A stretch of DNA of 64,000 nt from Pyropia yezoensis (GCA_009829735.1 CM020618.1:38974894-39038893), one strand, 5' to 3'. Shown: positions 51,291-62,105, counted from the stretch's first letter. Notes: generated from the letters alone by a model not told the origin. Numbers and translations: made by a program.

Positions 51291-54107
51291 ATGGCCAACC
51301 TAAGGGCTTGCTACTGTGCCTTGTGCAGCGGGAGGGTACAGGGTGGCTTCTCCTCTGTGCCTGAGAGGACCTGGTTTCAGCACCGCCAGAGAGCCAGAGG
51401 TCGCCTCCCCCGGCAGCGGACGCACGAGACGACAAGTGCTGCCCCCGCGGCGGCGTCCGCCGCGCGAGTGCGCCCGGCTGTGCCCGCTGCCCCAGCCTCG
51501 GATAGCGGAGCTGGGGCTGCAGATGCCAGTGACGGACTGGACGAGCAAGACGAAGAACCTTTCCCCGCAGCAGTGCCACCTCTGCCACCACCAGCCCCAC
51601 CTACACTGCGGCCGAACGGCGTCTACGTCTCTAAAAAAGTTTTCGAGGAGAATATTGATGACTACGTCGCGTACAGCTTTGTGGTACAACACTGCTTGTC
51701 TCGGGAAGCTACCGGCGACTACCTGCACCAGAGACGCTTTTCTTCGGGTACCTGTCGGACGCCTCATACAATGAACGCCATGGTCGCGGCAAGCGTCGAC
51801 CTACATACCCAGCAGGTTGAGTGCTGCCGAAACGGCTGTGTCGCGTTCACCGCTGGCCGAATGGCTCTCACCGCTTGCGACGTTTGCGAAGCACCGCGGT
51901 ACCGCGCAGATGGGAAACCCGCCAAGCAGGCGACGTACTGGCTTTTATTGCCATGGCTGCGAATGATGCTGGCAGACCCTGTCATCGGGCAGGCCATGGT
52001 TGCCTCAATGAAGGAGGCCAGGCAAGCGGCGGAAGAAGGCCCTCCCAAGGATCTACGTGATTGGTACGACGGGAGAGTCTTCCGAAAGTTGTACGCCGAA
52101 GGCTACTTCAGCTCCGACACGTGCAACGCACTGAGCATTTCAACCGACGGTTTTCAAGCCTGGAAGCAGCGCGGCTTTGAAGGTTGGCCAATTATTGCCA
52201 CTGTTTTAAGCCTCGACCCGAGCTCAACAGTCCAAATTGTATCCCAACTTGTTTTGGGAATTACACCTGGACCCCGACAACCGGTCAACTTGGAGTCCTT
52301 TCTTCATCCTATCTCTGAGGAGCTGAACGTCCTAGCTGCGGGGGTCAGCGGCGTGACCGTCGCCGGCTTCGAGCAGCCCCAGGATGTGCAAGCCCTCGTG
52401 CTCCAGTTCACTACCGACATGCCTGCCGGCGATAAGCTGCTGAACGCCATCGGGAACAACGGGGAGTACCCGGGAAGGTTTCGCGTTTTTGGCGGAGTCC
52501 GCGCTCATAACCGGTACTGGTTCCCTCCCTACGATCCCCCATATGATGTCGCTAACCCCCCCCCTCCTAAGCGTCGGCGGTTTGATGTCCATGGGAGCTC
52601 TACCCCGCGGCGCACGGCTGCCAGCGTGGCTGCCAGAGTTGCCAGGGTAGAGGGCGCCCGTCAAGCTGGGCAGAGCAAGACAGCCGTGCGCGCTTTGGCA
52701 CAGAAGGAAGGCTTCAAGGGCTTCTCTCTGTTCTTCGCTCCCAGCCCTGGGGACAAGGCCAGGTACCCAGCGCTGAAATACCTGTCGGATATTGGTCGAG
52801 ACCTGCTTCCGTACGACACCATGCACCTTTTTTTGAGCAACGTTGTCCACCGCCTCTGGGAACTGTTTGCTGGCGAGAACGACAAGCTGGGAGACGACCA
52901 ACCCTGTGTCATTCCCAAGCCGCTTCGGCAAGCCATCGGCCAAGAAATCGAGGATGGCCGCCCAACCGTTTCCTTGAGTCAAGCTCGCGCATTGCGGGAT
53001 ATTGAGATTCACTCGAGCTCGTACAAAGCAGTTGATTGGATGTACTTCCTACTGTCAGTCGAAGAAGTCGTCCTGGCTGACCGGATTCCTGAACAAATTT
53101 TCAAAATGTTCATGGAACTTTGCCGCGCCGGCCGACTACTTTTCACGCCGAGTGCGTTGACGGAGGACGAGCTGCAGGCGGCGGACAAGCACATCAAGAA
53201 GTTCTGCGACGCGTACTACACACACCCCTTTGCCGGGAAGGTGGAACGGCTCAGGCTGTGTCGGCCTACCATCGTAGCTTTGCTGGACGTGACGGCCAAC
53301 TTGCGCTCCTGCGGGCCGGCGTGGTCGTATTGGCAGTTTCCCGCTGAGCGCCTCATTGGCACCCTCACGCGTCTGATCCAGTCTCGGCGCTTTCCCTACG
53401 CGGCTCTGACGTCGGCGGTGTCGGCCAAGTACTCAGCTGAGCTAGTGACGAGCTTTGCGGAGACGCACACTGCGGAGAAGTGGGCGGAGGCTACCGGGAA
53501 CCCAGTCCGTCGCCAAAATGTGGACCCGGCTGGCACGTTTTCGCTGTCTAAAGATCCAATCTTAGATATTCTTCCTCCGTGCAAGAAATCGGCTGAGCTG
53601 GTTGGCCCGGAGCTGGCCAAGATGAAGGCCGTGCTGGCATTGGAAGGCGCATCAACTATTCCAGAAGTCGTACTTGCAAAAAAGTACTTCCGGCTACGCT
53701 TGGCAAATGGCCAAGTTATTGGCACTGCGCCGACAACAGATGATGTGGCCGACCGCCGGCGGGACCACCTGGTCCGGGTTAGCTCGTATGTCCGGCGAGC
53801 CGCAGCGCGGGGAAGGGCGACTGTTCGTGCTCCTGTGAATGTGTACGGTGCCGTACATCATTTTGCTGTTTTCCTCATCGACGGAACGCCACGGGCGTAT
53901 TCGTTCATAGAGTGTGTCAAGTCGGTGGCGGACCGGCAAGGCTCTTTTGGTCTGGCGGAGAAGCGGCGCGATACGGAGTGCTTCACGAGTCTGGGGGGCT
54001 CAATGCGGTACGTCAATGTGTCGTCCATTGACTCGGCTGTGGGGACTCTTTTTGTGCGAGGGAGGCACGTAGTCTTGTACACCCGAGAGGCATTTAGTAC
54101 AGAGTAG
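51291..54107 (+). CDS. TNP2-family (CACTA/EnSpm-like) DDE transposase, intact
   Basis: 938 residues, uninterrupted. The ATG at 51291 starts MANLRACYCALC. Residues 8-32 form a CxxC...W..H zinc-binding segment, and a Pro/Ala-rich acidic linker follows to about 105. A Cys-rich module comes next (ECCRNGC...CDVCEAPRYRADG, about 183-205). The TNP2 core follows with WLLLPWLRMMLADP, SISTDGFQAWKQRGFEGWPII (Asp286) and LVLGITPGPRQPVN, then ALVLQFTTDMPAGDKL. RYP...LLPYDTMHLFLSNVVHRLWELF carries Asp509. The C-terminal half has WSYWQFPAERLIGTL, the region that in plant TNP2 proteins reads as a Trp-Phe-Glu-Arg block. It moves the surrounding element by cut-and-paste. A TATA-like GGTATAAAAAACG lies at about 51029, 260 bases upstream. 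Intactness suggests recent activity. Confidence 0.88.
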   Translation: MANLRACYCALCSGRVQGGFSSVPERTWFQHRQRARGRLPRQRTHETTSAAPAAASAARVRPAVPAAPASDSGAGAADASDGLDEQDEEPFPAAVPPLPPPAPPTLRPNGVYVSKKVFEENIDDYVAYSFVVQHCLSREATGDYLHQRRFSSGTCRTPHTMNAMVAASVDLHTQQVECCRNGCVAFTAGRMALTACDVCEAPRYRADGKPAKQATYWLLLPWLRMMLADPVIGQAMVASMKEARQAAEEGPPKDLRDWYDGRVFRKLYAEGYFSSDTCNALSISTDGFQAWKQRGFEGWPIIATVLSLDPSSTVQIVSQLVLGITPGPRQPVNLESFLHPISEELNVLAAGVSGVTVAGFEQPQDVQALVLQFTTDMPAGDKLLNAIGNNGEYPGRFRVFGGVRAHNRYWFPPYDPPYDVANPPPPKRRRFDVHGSSTPRRTAASVAARVARVEGARQAGQSKTAVRALAQKEGFKGFSLFFAPSPGDKARYPALKYLSDIGRDLLPYDTMHLFLSNVVHRLWELFAGENDKLGDDQPCVIPKPLRQAIGQEIEDGRPTVSLSQARALRDIEIHSSSYKAVDWMYFLLSVEEVVLADRIPEQIFKMFMELCRAGRLLFTPSALTEDELQAADKHIKKFCDAYYTHPFAGKVERLRLCRPTIVALLDVTANLRSCGPAWSYWQFPAERLIGTLTRLIQSRRFPYAALTSAVSAKYSAELVTSFAETHTAEKWAEATGNPVRRQNVDPAGTFSLSKDPILDILPPCKKSAELVGPELAKMKAVLALEGASTIPEVVLAKKYFRLRLANGQVIGTAPTTDDVADRRRDHLVRVSSYVRRAAARGRATVRAPVNVYGAVHHFAVFLIDGTPRAYSFIECVKSVADRQGSFGLAEKRRDTECFTSLGGSMRYVNVSSIDSAVGTLFVRGRHVVLYTREAFSTE

Positions 54108-54738
54108 AAAACTATGATTTGGTTCTTGTCAGTCGCCTCTTTCCATGGACCGTTTTTAAAAGGACTTAGCATTGCCGTGACGCAAAGAGAACACAGTTGA
54201 CGTCTCTTTTCTGAGGGTGGTTTGGCGGCGGTGGGAGCAGACCTTGCGGGATGTGCTTCCCCGCAGCCGCGGCGGGGGTGGGACGTGGCCGCTCCCAAAC
54301 GCCGCCCGTAGAATGCTGCGGAGACCGCGCCGCGCGCCGCCCCGCCGTGCACCCGTCAGGCCGGGCCTCGGTTTTTGTTCATCGGTTGGGCGCGCCCCGC
54401 GACGCGGCGCGGGCGGCGGGCGCGACGGATGTGAGTAGCCTCGACAGAAACGCGCGTCGTGCTCTTCGTTTGCAGGACTTTGTACTCTGTAAGCACAAAT
54501 GCATACTTGTTACAATTTCCAAATTAGATAAATTAAATCGTCAAGCCTCCACGTTTTCTTGCTGGCCTCCCTTCGCTCTGCCGCCCGCGCGTTTTCGTGG
54601 CTTGCCCACTCACGTCCGTCCCAACCGTGCACGCGTCACCCCACGACGTTGTCTTCATCTCGTTGCTGCCGCAGCTTGTCTTTGGCGCCGTTGCCGGACG
54701 CGCTGTGTTCGCGATCCTCCCCACCACCGCCGTGTACC
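54108..54738. other. Spacer between the two ORFs of the TNP2 element
   Basis: This holds the 3' trailer of the transposase, an AT-rich patch (54485-54545) and GC-rich sequence upstream of the second ORF. Short plus-strand frames exist but show no protein-like features. Confidence 0.4.
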
Positions 54739-55797
54739 ATGCCGTCACGAGCACGCGCACCGACGAGGACCTCCCCCCGTCAACCGTCTGGCAATGGTAA
54801 GCACCGTGCCTGCGTCTCATGTTGACCCTGGGCTGCGGATCTCCCCCCTCCTTCCCCCTCCCCCCCCCCCTTTCTCCCTTTAGTGCGTGGCTGGTGTAGC
54901 GTGTATCTCTTTTCGGTGTGCTGTTGCTGATGCGTTTGTACCCTTTTTTTGGTGGTTATGTTTTCTTTGTGGATCGCTGCTTTTCAGACTTGGATGGCTT
55001 GATGGCGGCAGCGCAGATTGCTGCAGCCCTTGTGGATCCGCGTGCTGTCGGTTTACCCCTGGCCGCCGGGGTACCCGCTGGTGCCCCCCCCCCCCCCCCC
55101 CCCCCCCCCCGCAGATGCCCTCCCCCCCGTTCCGCCGGAGGGACCCACCCCTCCTTTGGCCGCCCCCGGTGCCCCCCGTCCACCGCCTGCTGCTGGGCGA
55201 GACGCCGGGCCGAGTGCCCGGCGTCGCACGAGTGGGCGGGGGGGGATCTTCCTCGGAGGGGATCGGCCACTGGACCACCCCGGCCGACCCCTGCAGAAGA
55301 TCAACGTTTTCAAGTGGCAGGAGCTGCAGCTCACCCGCGCCGACGGACGGATGGTGCGGACCCGGGTGGCATTTGCCATCCACCAGATTCTGCGGTCCAC
55401 CGTCCCCTTCTGCTCTCACCCAGAGGACCGGCTACGTGCGGCGGTAGAGTATCTAGAGGGCTGTCTGCCGCGGTTCGCTCTGTGTGAGTCGAGCTGGGGG
55501 GCGTGCGCGGTGCTGTCTCGTGGCCTGCGCCACCGCCAGCTGCAGCAGCGGCGCAGGTCATCTCGCCGCGCATCGGCGGCGGACGTGGCCGCCGCGGATG
55601 GCCCTGCCGCTGCTCCGGTTGGCCTTGCCGCTGCTGCCCCCCGGGACGGCAATCCTGCCGTGGCTGCCGCCTCCGCTGCGTCGGTTGCGCCTGCTGCTGC
55701 TGCGGAGGGCAACGGCGGCGGCGCTGCCATCGTGGGGACGCGAGAGCAGCAGCTGGCACAGCAGCAGCTGGCATTTTTTAGCGAGCTCGAGCAGTAG
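54739..55797 (+). CDS. Second ORF of the TNP2 element, unrecognised
   Basis: The ATG at 54739 opens a 19-codon first exon (MPSRARAPTRTSPRQPSGN) ending at AATG|GTAAGC (54796). The intron 54797-54987 ends TTTTCAG, and exon 2 continues DLDGLMAAAQIAAALVDPR. Within a run of about 27 C (55085-55111) the frame must move by one. The reading then goes on through a Pro-rich linker to a compact conserved-looking module: KINVFKWQELQLTRADGRM, RVAFAIHQILRSTVPFC and RLRAAVEYLEGCLPRFAL. A Gln/Ala-rich tail ends FFSELEQ at 55797, and AATAAA follows at 55807. About 335 residues in all. It may be an accessory DNA-binding protein analogous in position to TnpA of CACTA elements. This is inference from location only, and I recognise no domain. 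Confidence 0.5.
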
Positions 55798-55806
55798 GAG
55801 ATGAGA

Positions 55807-55812
55807 AAATAA
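55807..55812 (+). terminator. Polyadenylation signal AATAAA
   Basis: AATAAA lies ten bases after the stop codon of the second ORF, within GAGAAAATAAACAGCC. Confidence 0.5.
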
Positions 55813-56037
55813 ACAGCCACTGTTGTATCGACGAGAAAAAACAAGAATGCGCACGACGCGAAAACACACACGGACTGTCGTGCGGCCGTCATCTCGCCTC
55901 TGTAAGCAACGTCCGAGGTCCCGTTGCTCCCGTTGCTCACACCTCCGAGGGCGGCTGTGAGCCAATCAAACTGCAATCGATCGCGGTTTTGTCGCGGTTC
56001 TGGCCCCCGACTGGCTGACTGTGGGTGCGGATCACGG

Positions 56038-56068
56038 ATCGCGGTTTTGTCGCGGTTTTGTTCCCTTA
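56038..56068 (-). repeat. Right inverted repeat of the TNP2 element
   Basis: ATCGCGGTTTTGTCGCGG to TTCCCTTA is the reverse complement of 50722-50752 apart from one base. A near copy, ATCGCGGTTTTGTCGCGG, precedes it in direct orientation at about 55979. Confidence 0.7.
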
Positions 56069-57982
56069 CGGAGCCGATCGGCTGGCTGCAGCCAGCCCGT
56101 TGCCGCCGCAGCCGCCGCCGCCAGCCCCGCCAGCTGGCCGCGACCCGCCTACCGCTACTGCCGCCGCCGTTTCCGCCGTCGCCGCTGCCGCCGCTACCGC
56201 CGCAGCCGCCGCCACCGCCGTCCCCGCCGCCGCGGCCACCGCCACCGCCGGCCAGTCTCTGTTCGCCCGGCGCCGGCGCCGGCGCCGGTGCCGCCGCCAC
56301 TGCCGCGGCTGCCTCCGCCAGCTCGTCACTGCCTGCACCCCGCCGCTGCCGCCGCCGCTGGCTGGCCATCAGCTGGCCGCTGCCCCACCACCGCCGCCGC
56401 CAGCTACTCCAGCTGGCGGCTCCCCGCCCTCGCCGCCGGTCCCGCCGCGGCGGCCGCCGCATGGCCGGTACCACCGCGGCCGCCTCCGCCGCCGTGACCG
56501 TCAGCGGGCCGCTCTCAGACCGGGGCTGCTGCCGCCGCCGGCTGGCAGCTGCCCAAAGTGCTTCTCAAGGAGCTTTCTATTGCTCCAGGTACGTCTCCGA
56601 CCGCCACGTCACTTTCAACTCCGAGAAACAATATTAACTGCATGCAATAGATTTATATGCAAATTAGTAATTTTTAACGTGAATGTGCCAATCAGTGACG
56701 GATACGCTGTAGTATATGGAGTATCTAGGCGGATGTCAAGATTCAATATTCAAAAAAAAAGTTCGTTGATCGTGCATGGTATATGGGCCGACTCAACCTG
56801 GTCAGTGGCGCCCCACGTGTGCCTGTGTGTGCGTGCAAAAGCGACGGACACGGTATGGGGCGATTAACAAACGAAATCTGCCTTGAGTCAACACCCGAGA
56901 GTTCCTGGTGCGTGCATATACTGTACGGCACGTTCAGCACAGTGTACTACTTTTTTTTCATGCCGTAGGGGGGCGTGGCCGCCACCACGTGCTGGAAGGA
57001 GAGGACGCCCACGCACCGTGGCAGGCACGCCAACGTCGTCGCGCGCCATGTCGCAGACCGCCGAGCCATCCAGTGTCTCGAGCACACTGGGAGAGAGGGG
57101 GGGATGGCGGGGGGAGGCGCATAGTGCAAGGACCCCATTTCGACCCAGTCTTGGATATCCTGGGGACATGCATGGATATCCTCCCTCCCCGTCCTCATCC
57201 ACCAAATCACCACATCACCACGGTCCGTTCTCTGTGGAAGATGGGGAGCCGCTGGGGTCATGCCATTGGGCACCCACCGACGCGCCGGGGAGTGGCAAGA
57301 CTCCTCTCTGGCGGCGGCAGCTCGCGGGGGCCGCAGTCAAAGGCTGCGCTGGTGCTGCCTCATCGGCACACTCCATCTGTGAAGGGGCAAGGCAACGGGG
57401 GTCTGCGATGTTGGGCGCCCCGCATCAGCACAGCAGGCAGATGAAGCAGCAGCAAACGGCCCCCGCGGTTGGCTGCAGCGACGGTACAGTGCACCGTTTC
57501 ACATGACAGGGGCCCCGGAACGTATATTAGCAAACGTGAGAACAGTGAAGAGAGACCTACGAGGGAACGTTGTGGGTAGGGAGTACCAAAACCACCCACG
57601 CGCCCGTAGCGGCCGTGCAGCGCACGTGTGGGGCGCCCGTCGCCGCCGTGCAGCGCACGTGTGGGGCGGGCCAGTTGGGACCCCGACATAGCGGAAGGGC
57701 GCGTGCTCTTGGACACGAAAAAGGGAAGGAAACGTAAACAAAGAGAAGGAGAAGAACAAGACACGGGTCGGCCGGGACGCGAATGAACAGGATATCATAT
57801 GGCAAATGGGACTCACTCGGGAGCGGGCGACACGAGCAGCCACACGCAGGAGGAGCGTCGGCGACGCTGCAAAAGGAAACATGGCGACAAGAGAGTGCAT
57901 GGGCTGTCCGCAATAAGTGATTGGGAGCGGGCAGGCAGGGGCGAGAAGGCAGGGCTGCCCACGGGGGCACCCGGATCTTTCC
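56069..57982. other. Intergenic: GCC repeat tract and AT-rich patch
   Basis: 56075-56520 is a CCG/GCC tract that keeps many frames open but encodes nothing convincing. 56630-56770 is AT-rich. 56900-57960 has short frames on both strands without recognisable features. It contains the 3' region of the EgtD-type gene to its right. Confidence 0.4.
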
Positions 57983-59555
57983 TCATACAACCACCCAGAC
58001 GGCGTCCACAAAGCGGCCGGCGGCGTCCGTAAAGTTGCGGACGACCGCAAAGCCCGCATCGGCGGCGAGCCGTCCCATCTGCTCCGTCGTGTACTTGTGG
58101 GAGTACTCTGTGTGGATGGGCTCCCATTCTTCGAGCGCAAAAGCCGTACGGCGCGCGCCGCGCCCGACGTGCACCGTCTGAGGGCGGGTGGAGAGGAGGT
58201 AGCTCTCCATGGTGCCGGCCACGGGGTTGTACAGCGCCTGGTGCTCGAACGCAGCGGTGTCAAAGTCGCCGCCGACATCACGGTTAAGCCGATCCAGCAG
58301 GTTGTAGTTGAACGCAGCAGTGACGCCCGACGCGTCGGCGTAGGCGGGGACAAGCGTGGTGGGGCTCTTCTTGAGGTCGTACCCAATGAGCATCCCGTCG
58401 CCGGGGCGCAGGCGAGAGCACACGGACCGGAGGAACGCAAGCGCATCGGCGGGGGCAAAGTTGCCCAGCGACGAGCCGAGAAAGACGACCAAGTTTCTGG
58501 GCGCCTCCGCGGGGGAGGCGGCGGAGGCGGGCATAGCAACAGGTTGCACGACCTCGGCGTCTGCAGCGGGGAGGCTCTCATCCTCATCCGACGAGTCAGA
58601 GGGGCTTGTGACAGGTGAGTCAAGGTCCGCCACAGGCGGCGACGGCAGTTGCTCCTCGCTCCCCGGCTGGGAGACGAGAAAGTCGAGCGCGTCCAAGTAG
58701 TCGCCCACCACCCCATGGACGGGCACGTCGCCCGCAGCTGCGGAGCGCTCAAGCGTGTGGAAAAGCAGACGCATCGCCTCGCGGCTAATGTCGATGGGCG
58801 CGTACTTCGCAGCCGCCCCCGTTCTCGCGAGGTGCCGCAGAAGGGATACGGTCTTGCAGCCGTCGCCAGCGCCCAGCTCAATCACATTGACGGGGCCGCT
58901 GCTGGAACAGACGCCGGCGGCAGCCAGCATGTCGCCGCCGTGGGTGTCGATAATCTCTGCCTCAGCGGCAGTCAGGTAGTACTCAGGCAGGTTGGTAATG
59001 TGTCGAAACAGCTCTACTTGCGTGGAAGAAGGTGGGGAAAGGATGGGGGACAGACGCGGAAAGGAAGCACAACTGCCAAAACAATACAATGTTAGCAACT
59101 GTGACAGGTCAAGGACAGCAACATGAGCATGGGCAGTGCACATCCAACACTCAGAGAGGAAGAGAAAACCCAGCGGCTCGCCACGCCAGTATACCTGTCC
59201 CTCTCGGAAGCCCCCCCGCCCCCTCCCACTCGTCCAACGTACGGCTGCCCTTGTCGTCGTAAAAGTACATGGACGACAGGCCCTTGACCGGCAGCGACAA
59301 CCCTGCGAGTGTGGCATCCTCCAGCCGGTCCAATCCAGTCGATGCGTCCTCCTCGTACAGCACCGTCATCCGCTGGCCGTTGGCCGCATCCTCCTCAGTT
59401 GCCCATGGCTCCTTCGGAAGCGGCGGCCCCGCCTTTGACAGGAGGGAGCTAACGTCGCTGGCGACGTCGAGGGAGGTGACGCTGGGCGTGCGGTCCATGC
59501 TGTCAGGCACGCGGGTCACCTCACATGTCATGTCAGCCGAGTGAGGCGGGGCCAT
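57983..59555 (-). CDS. EgtD-type L-histidine N-alpha-methyltransferase, two exons
   Basis: EgtD-type enzymes use SAM to trimethylate histidine to hercynine, the first step to ergothioneine. Exon 1 (59555-59243) starts MAPPHSADMTCEV and ends ...LPVKGLSSMYFYDDKGS. The intron 59242-59017 (GTACGT donor, GCAAG acceptor, 226 bp, phase 1) joins it to exon 2 (59016-57983). The splice gives YFYDDKGSLELFRHITNLPEYYLT, matching the family. The spliced length is 448 residues. The SAM site is IELGAGDGCKT (about 150-160), and LGSSLGNF, FNYNLLDRLN and TMESYLLS follow. EPIHTEYSHKYT puts Glu408 and Ser410 where EgtD holds the imidazole. An acidic Ser/Asp/Pro insertion (about 215-265) is unusual. The upstream frame is open to 60332, so an extended start is possible. 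A related DUF2260-type protein methyltransferase is the alternative. Confidence 0.82.
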
Positions 59556-61466
59556 GACGTAGGCCGCGGCGTGCGGAGAGTCGGCGACGCAAGCGTTAAC
59601 ACGGTCAAGCGCCAAGCGCAAGTTAAGGCAGGCGTTGGGAGGGGAGGGGGCGGCTGTGGTGGCGGCAGTGGAAGCAGAGGCGGCGATGATGGTGGATGCC
59701 CTTTGCCAACCATTGCTTGGTGGCCCTCCTGGACAGACAGGGCCGACCCTTTGTACGCAGCCGCCACACCGATGCAATTGGCGACTGCGCCTAGGGAGTG
59801 TGCCCGTGGGTGGTGGCGCAGGTGCCACAGCCGCCTCCCCTCCCCTTCGGACGGCGGGCGTAGGGAGGCGTGGCGCGGTGGCCCACTGCGAATCACAGCG
59901 AGCCGACGAACCGCCCCCCCCTGGCCCCACAGCCGCATGCATGGGGGTCGGGAACAGAAAGAGTGGCACGGAGGGGGGGGGGAGGGGGGCGCCGCGGCGG
60001 CGGCGGGTCAGCGTGTTCACAGGAGGGGCCCAGGGCGAACCGCCCTGGTAGGGCACCCGGTGGCGCGTCTTGCAAACCCTTTCGCGTGACCCGCCGAGGG
60101 GGTTCCTCACGGGCTCCCCCGAGGCCAGGGGGGAGTGCCGGCGGTCGCTACGGCGAGGCAAGGCGGTCCTCGGCGGCGGGGGGAGGCGCGGTGGGGGGGG
60201 GATCGTAGGTGTCGGCTGATCCACCTGGCTTGGGGAGGGTGTCGCGTCGCAGCTCCCCGACAAGCGACTGTGCCACCAGCTGCTCTCCCAGTATGTGGTG
60301 GGCGGAACAGCTTCTTCGGTCGAGGCCCCCACTGCTCAAGACCACCGCCCAGAGCTGACGATGCGTGGTCGCATGGCCGCAGTGAAGACAGGAGGCGCGC
60401 GACAGAACGATCGAGACAGTGGAAGAGCATGCCAACAACGACCAGGGCGTGGCAGGGGGGCGGGGGGGGGAGCGATGAGACGAGAAAAGGCAGCGTCTGG
60501 GGTGGCCGCCTCGTCGTCAGATTTGCCGGAATTGGCGGCGGAGGGGAGGTGGGGCGGCGGCAGGCGCCCACACGGCGAAAACGTCGGCCGCGCGCCCGCC
60601 GCTGCGCGTCGGTGGCCACGTGCCGCAACCAGACGGATGACTCACGTGGAACAGAGATACGAAGGAAGAAAAACTGGCCAGGCATCACATTGGGTTCCCT
60701 TCCCCCACCGCAGCCGCATCTCACTCAAACAAAGTAGAGCTCTCGCGGAAGAGGGGCATCGGTCGAGCCGGGGGAGGGGCGAGGGACAGCCACTGGCAGC
60801 ACGGAAAGCAGGGAATAACACAGTGCCCCAGATACCACCTCCCCACTCCCAGCAGCGCAAGCACCAGCAGCCCTGGCGAAGAGGGTGAAAAAAACGAAAA
60901 AACGGACTCGCCGGTGGTGGCGGTTGAGGAGAACCCAAGCGCCAGATGCACGCGCGGAGGGGGATCACGGGGGGAGTGCATTCCGCTCACACGGAATGGA
61001 CTCTGGGGTGAGGAGCGGCCCCTGATTGGGTGGCATCGCCGTGAGAGATCTGGGACAAACGAACGGATTGCAAACAGGGGGCCGTCCCAGGCCAGACAAT
61101 GGAAAGCGCAACGGGGTCCTCTCACCATCGGATGGAGGAGGGAGCTCCCTCAGCAGTCCCAAGCTGTCGCGGGTCGCAGACTCGCACGTGTCTGGTGGGC
61201 ACCTTGCCGCATGGCGCCACCCCCTTTCTTTGGCGACCCCGCCTTGGCGTAGGCTCCCCCGCCTCTCCCCCCGCTGTAGGGCCCGCGGATGCCCCACGCG
61301 GCGACCGCCGGAGGGAGGGTTTTGGCGGCCACCAACGGTCGGGCACCACTTTACGTGGCGCGGGCCGGTGGCTGTCAGGTCGGCCGAACTTGCCCTACCC
61401 CACATACGGAGGTGTGGCGTCCCCCACGCGCGCGTGGGCTCGGCCGGGGGCGGTCAGCTCTGACGA
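59556..61466. other. Upstream region of the EgtD-type gene, no other gene supported
   Basis: GC-rich sequence, open in several frames on both strands. The minus-strand frame continuous with EgtD exon 1 is Pro/Arg-rich and is treated as leader. Runs of G near 59966 and 60190 are present. I see no RNA gene or repeat array. Confidence 0.4.
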
Positions 61467-62105
61467 GTGCCGTTGTTGGTATATAGGGCTTTGCGGCACG
61501 GCGGTGTCTATCACTTTTCTCTTGTTTCTTGTTCTGCTTCCACTGGCACGGGGACGATGCCCCCGCCCCGCCTCGTTGTCCTCTCACCATGTCAAGATGC
61601 ACCGTCGCTGGTTCCGCCTTCTAGAGAGCGAAGGGTAGACTGGCTTTTAGCCTCGCGCGGGGCGGTGCCCCCTTCCCTTGTTCGTCCACGGCCCCCGGTG
61701 CGCCGCGTGCGGGCCGACGGACACAGACACGAATGTGGGGCGGTGGCTGTGCAGAGGCGGGGCGTGGGGCGGCTGGAGGCGGGCCATGTGGAGGGGGGAG
61801 GGAGGCGGAACGTGAGCCACTGGACGTTTACGCAGCGGCTGCCACTCACTGCGCCGAGCAAGAGGGCCGCCCCGATGCACCCCCACCATCCAGAACCGTA
61901 CGAGCGGACGGTGTTGGACGTGGTATCCGCCACCAGGGGCGCGGATCCTCTCCGGCTCGTTCAGTGTTCGTCGCATGAGCTGGTGCGGCGCTGGCGGTGG
62001 CAGTGTCAACGCCGCTTGCGTGAGAACCGAACCACATGTTGTGAGCGGATGAAGCTGCGCTACACTCTGCATGATGAACATGGCGCGCGAACTCGTATTG
62101 TCTAG
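61467..62105 (+). CDS. Hypothetical protein, weakly supported
   Basis: A 212-residue frame starts at ATG 61467, or at 61557 (MPPPRLVVLSPCQ). The C-terminal third has non-repetitive, protein-like sequence (HHPEPYERTVLDVVSATRG, HELVRRWRWQCQRRLRENR). A TATA-like GTATATAG lies at about 61480, which would suit the later start. No family is recognised. The opposite strand is also open over part of this region. Confidence 0.25.
   Translation: MPLLVYRALRHGGVYHFSLVSCSASTGTGTMPPPRLVVLSPCQDAPSLVPPSRERRVDWLLASRGAVPPSLVRPRPPVRRVRADGHRHECGAVAVQRRGVGRLEAGHVEGGGRRNVSHWTFTQRLPLTAPSKRAAPMHPHHPEPYERTVLDVVSATRGADPLRLVQCSSHELVRRWRWQCQRRLRENRTTCCERMKLRYTLHDEHGARTRIV

Larger units (their letters stand above)
50722..56068 (+). 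mobile_element. 5.35-kb CACTA-like DNA transposon with TNP2 transposase and a second ORF
   Basis: The interval is bounded by a 31-bp inverted repeat. The left copy (50722-50752) begins TAAGGGAACAAAACCGCGAC. The right copy (56038-56068) is its reverse complement, with only one or two differences. A further direct copy of the ACCGCGAT-type core lies just inside the right one (near 55976-56000), and a shorter ACCGCGATCC lies inside the left, resembling subterminal repeats. Inside lie a long intronless TNP2-type transposase and a spliced partner ORF, both on the plus strand. No CACTA/TAGTG terminus or 3-bp duplication was identified, so the true ends may lie further out, in the flanking (CCG)n tracts. 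Confidence 0.6.

Noticed and set aside
57499..58881. 460-codon minus-strand frame overlapping the EgtD-type gene
   Set aside because: Same strand, different frame; Ser/Pro/Arg-rich, whereas the overlapping frame matches a known enzyme family throughout.
60107..60724. Minus-strand 205-codon frame upstream of the EgtD-type gene
   Set aside because: Pro/Arg-rich, overlapped by other open frames, with no start context or motifs supporting a gene.
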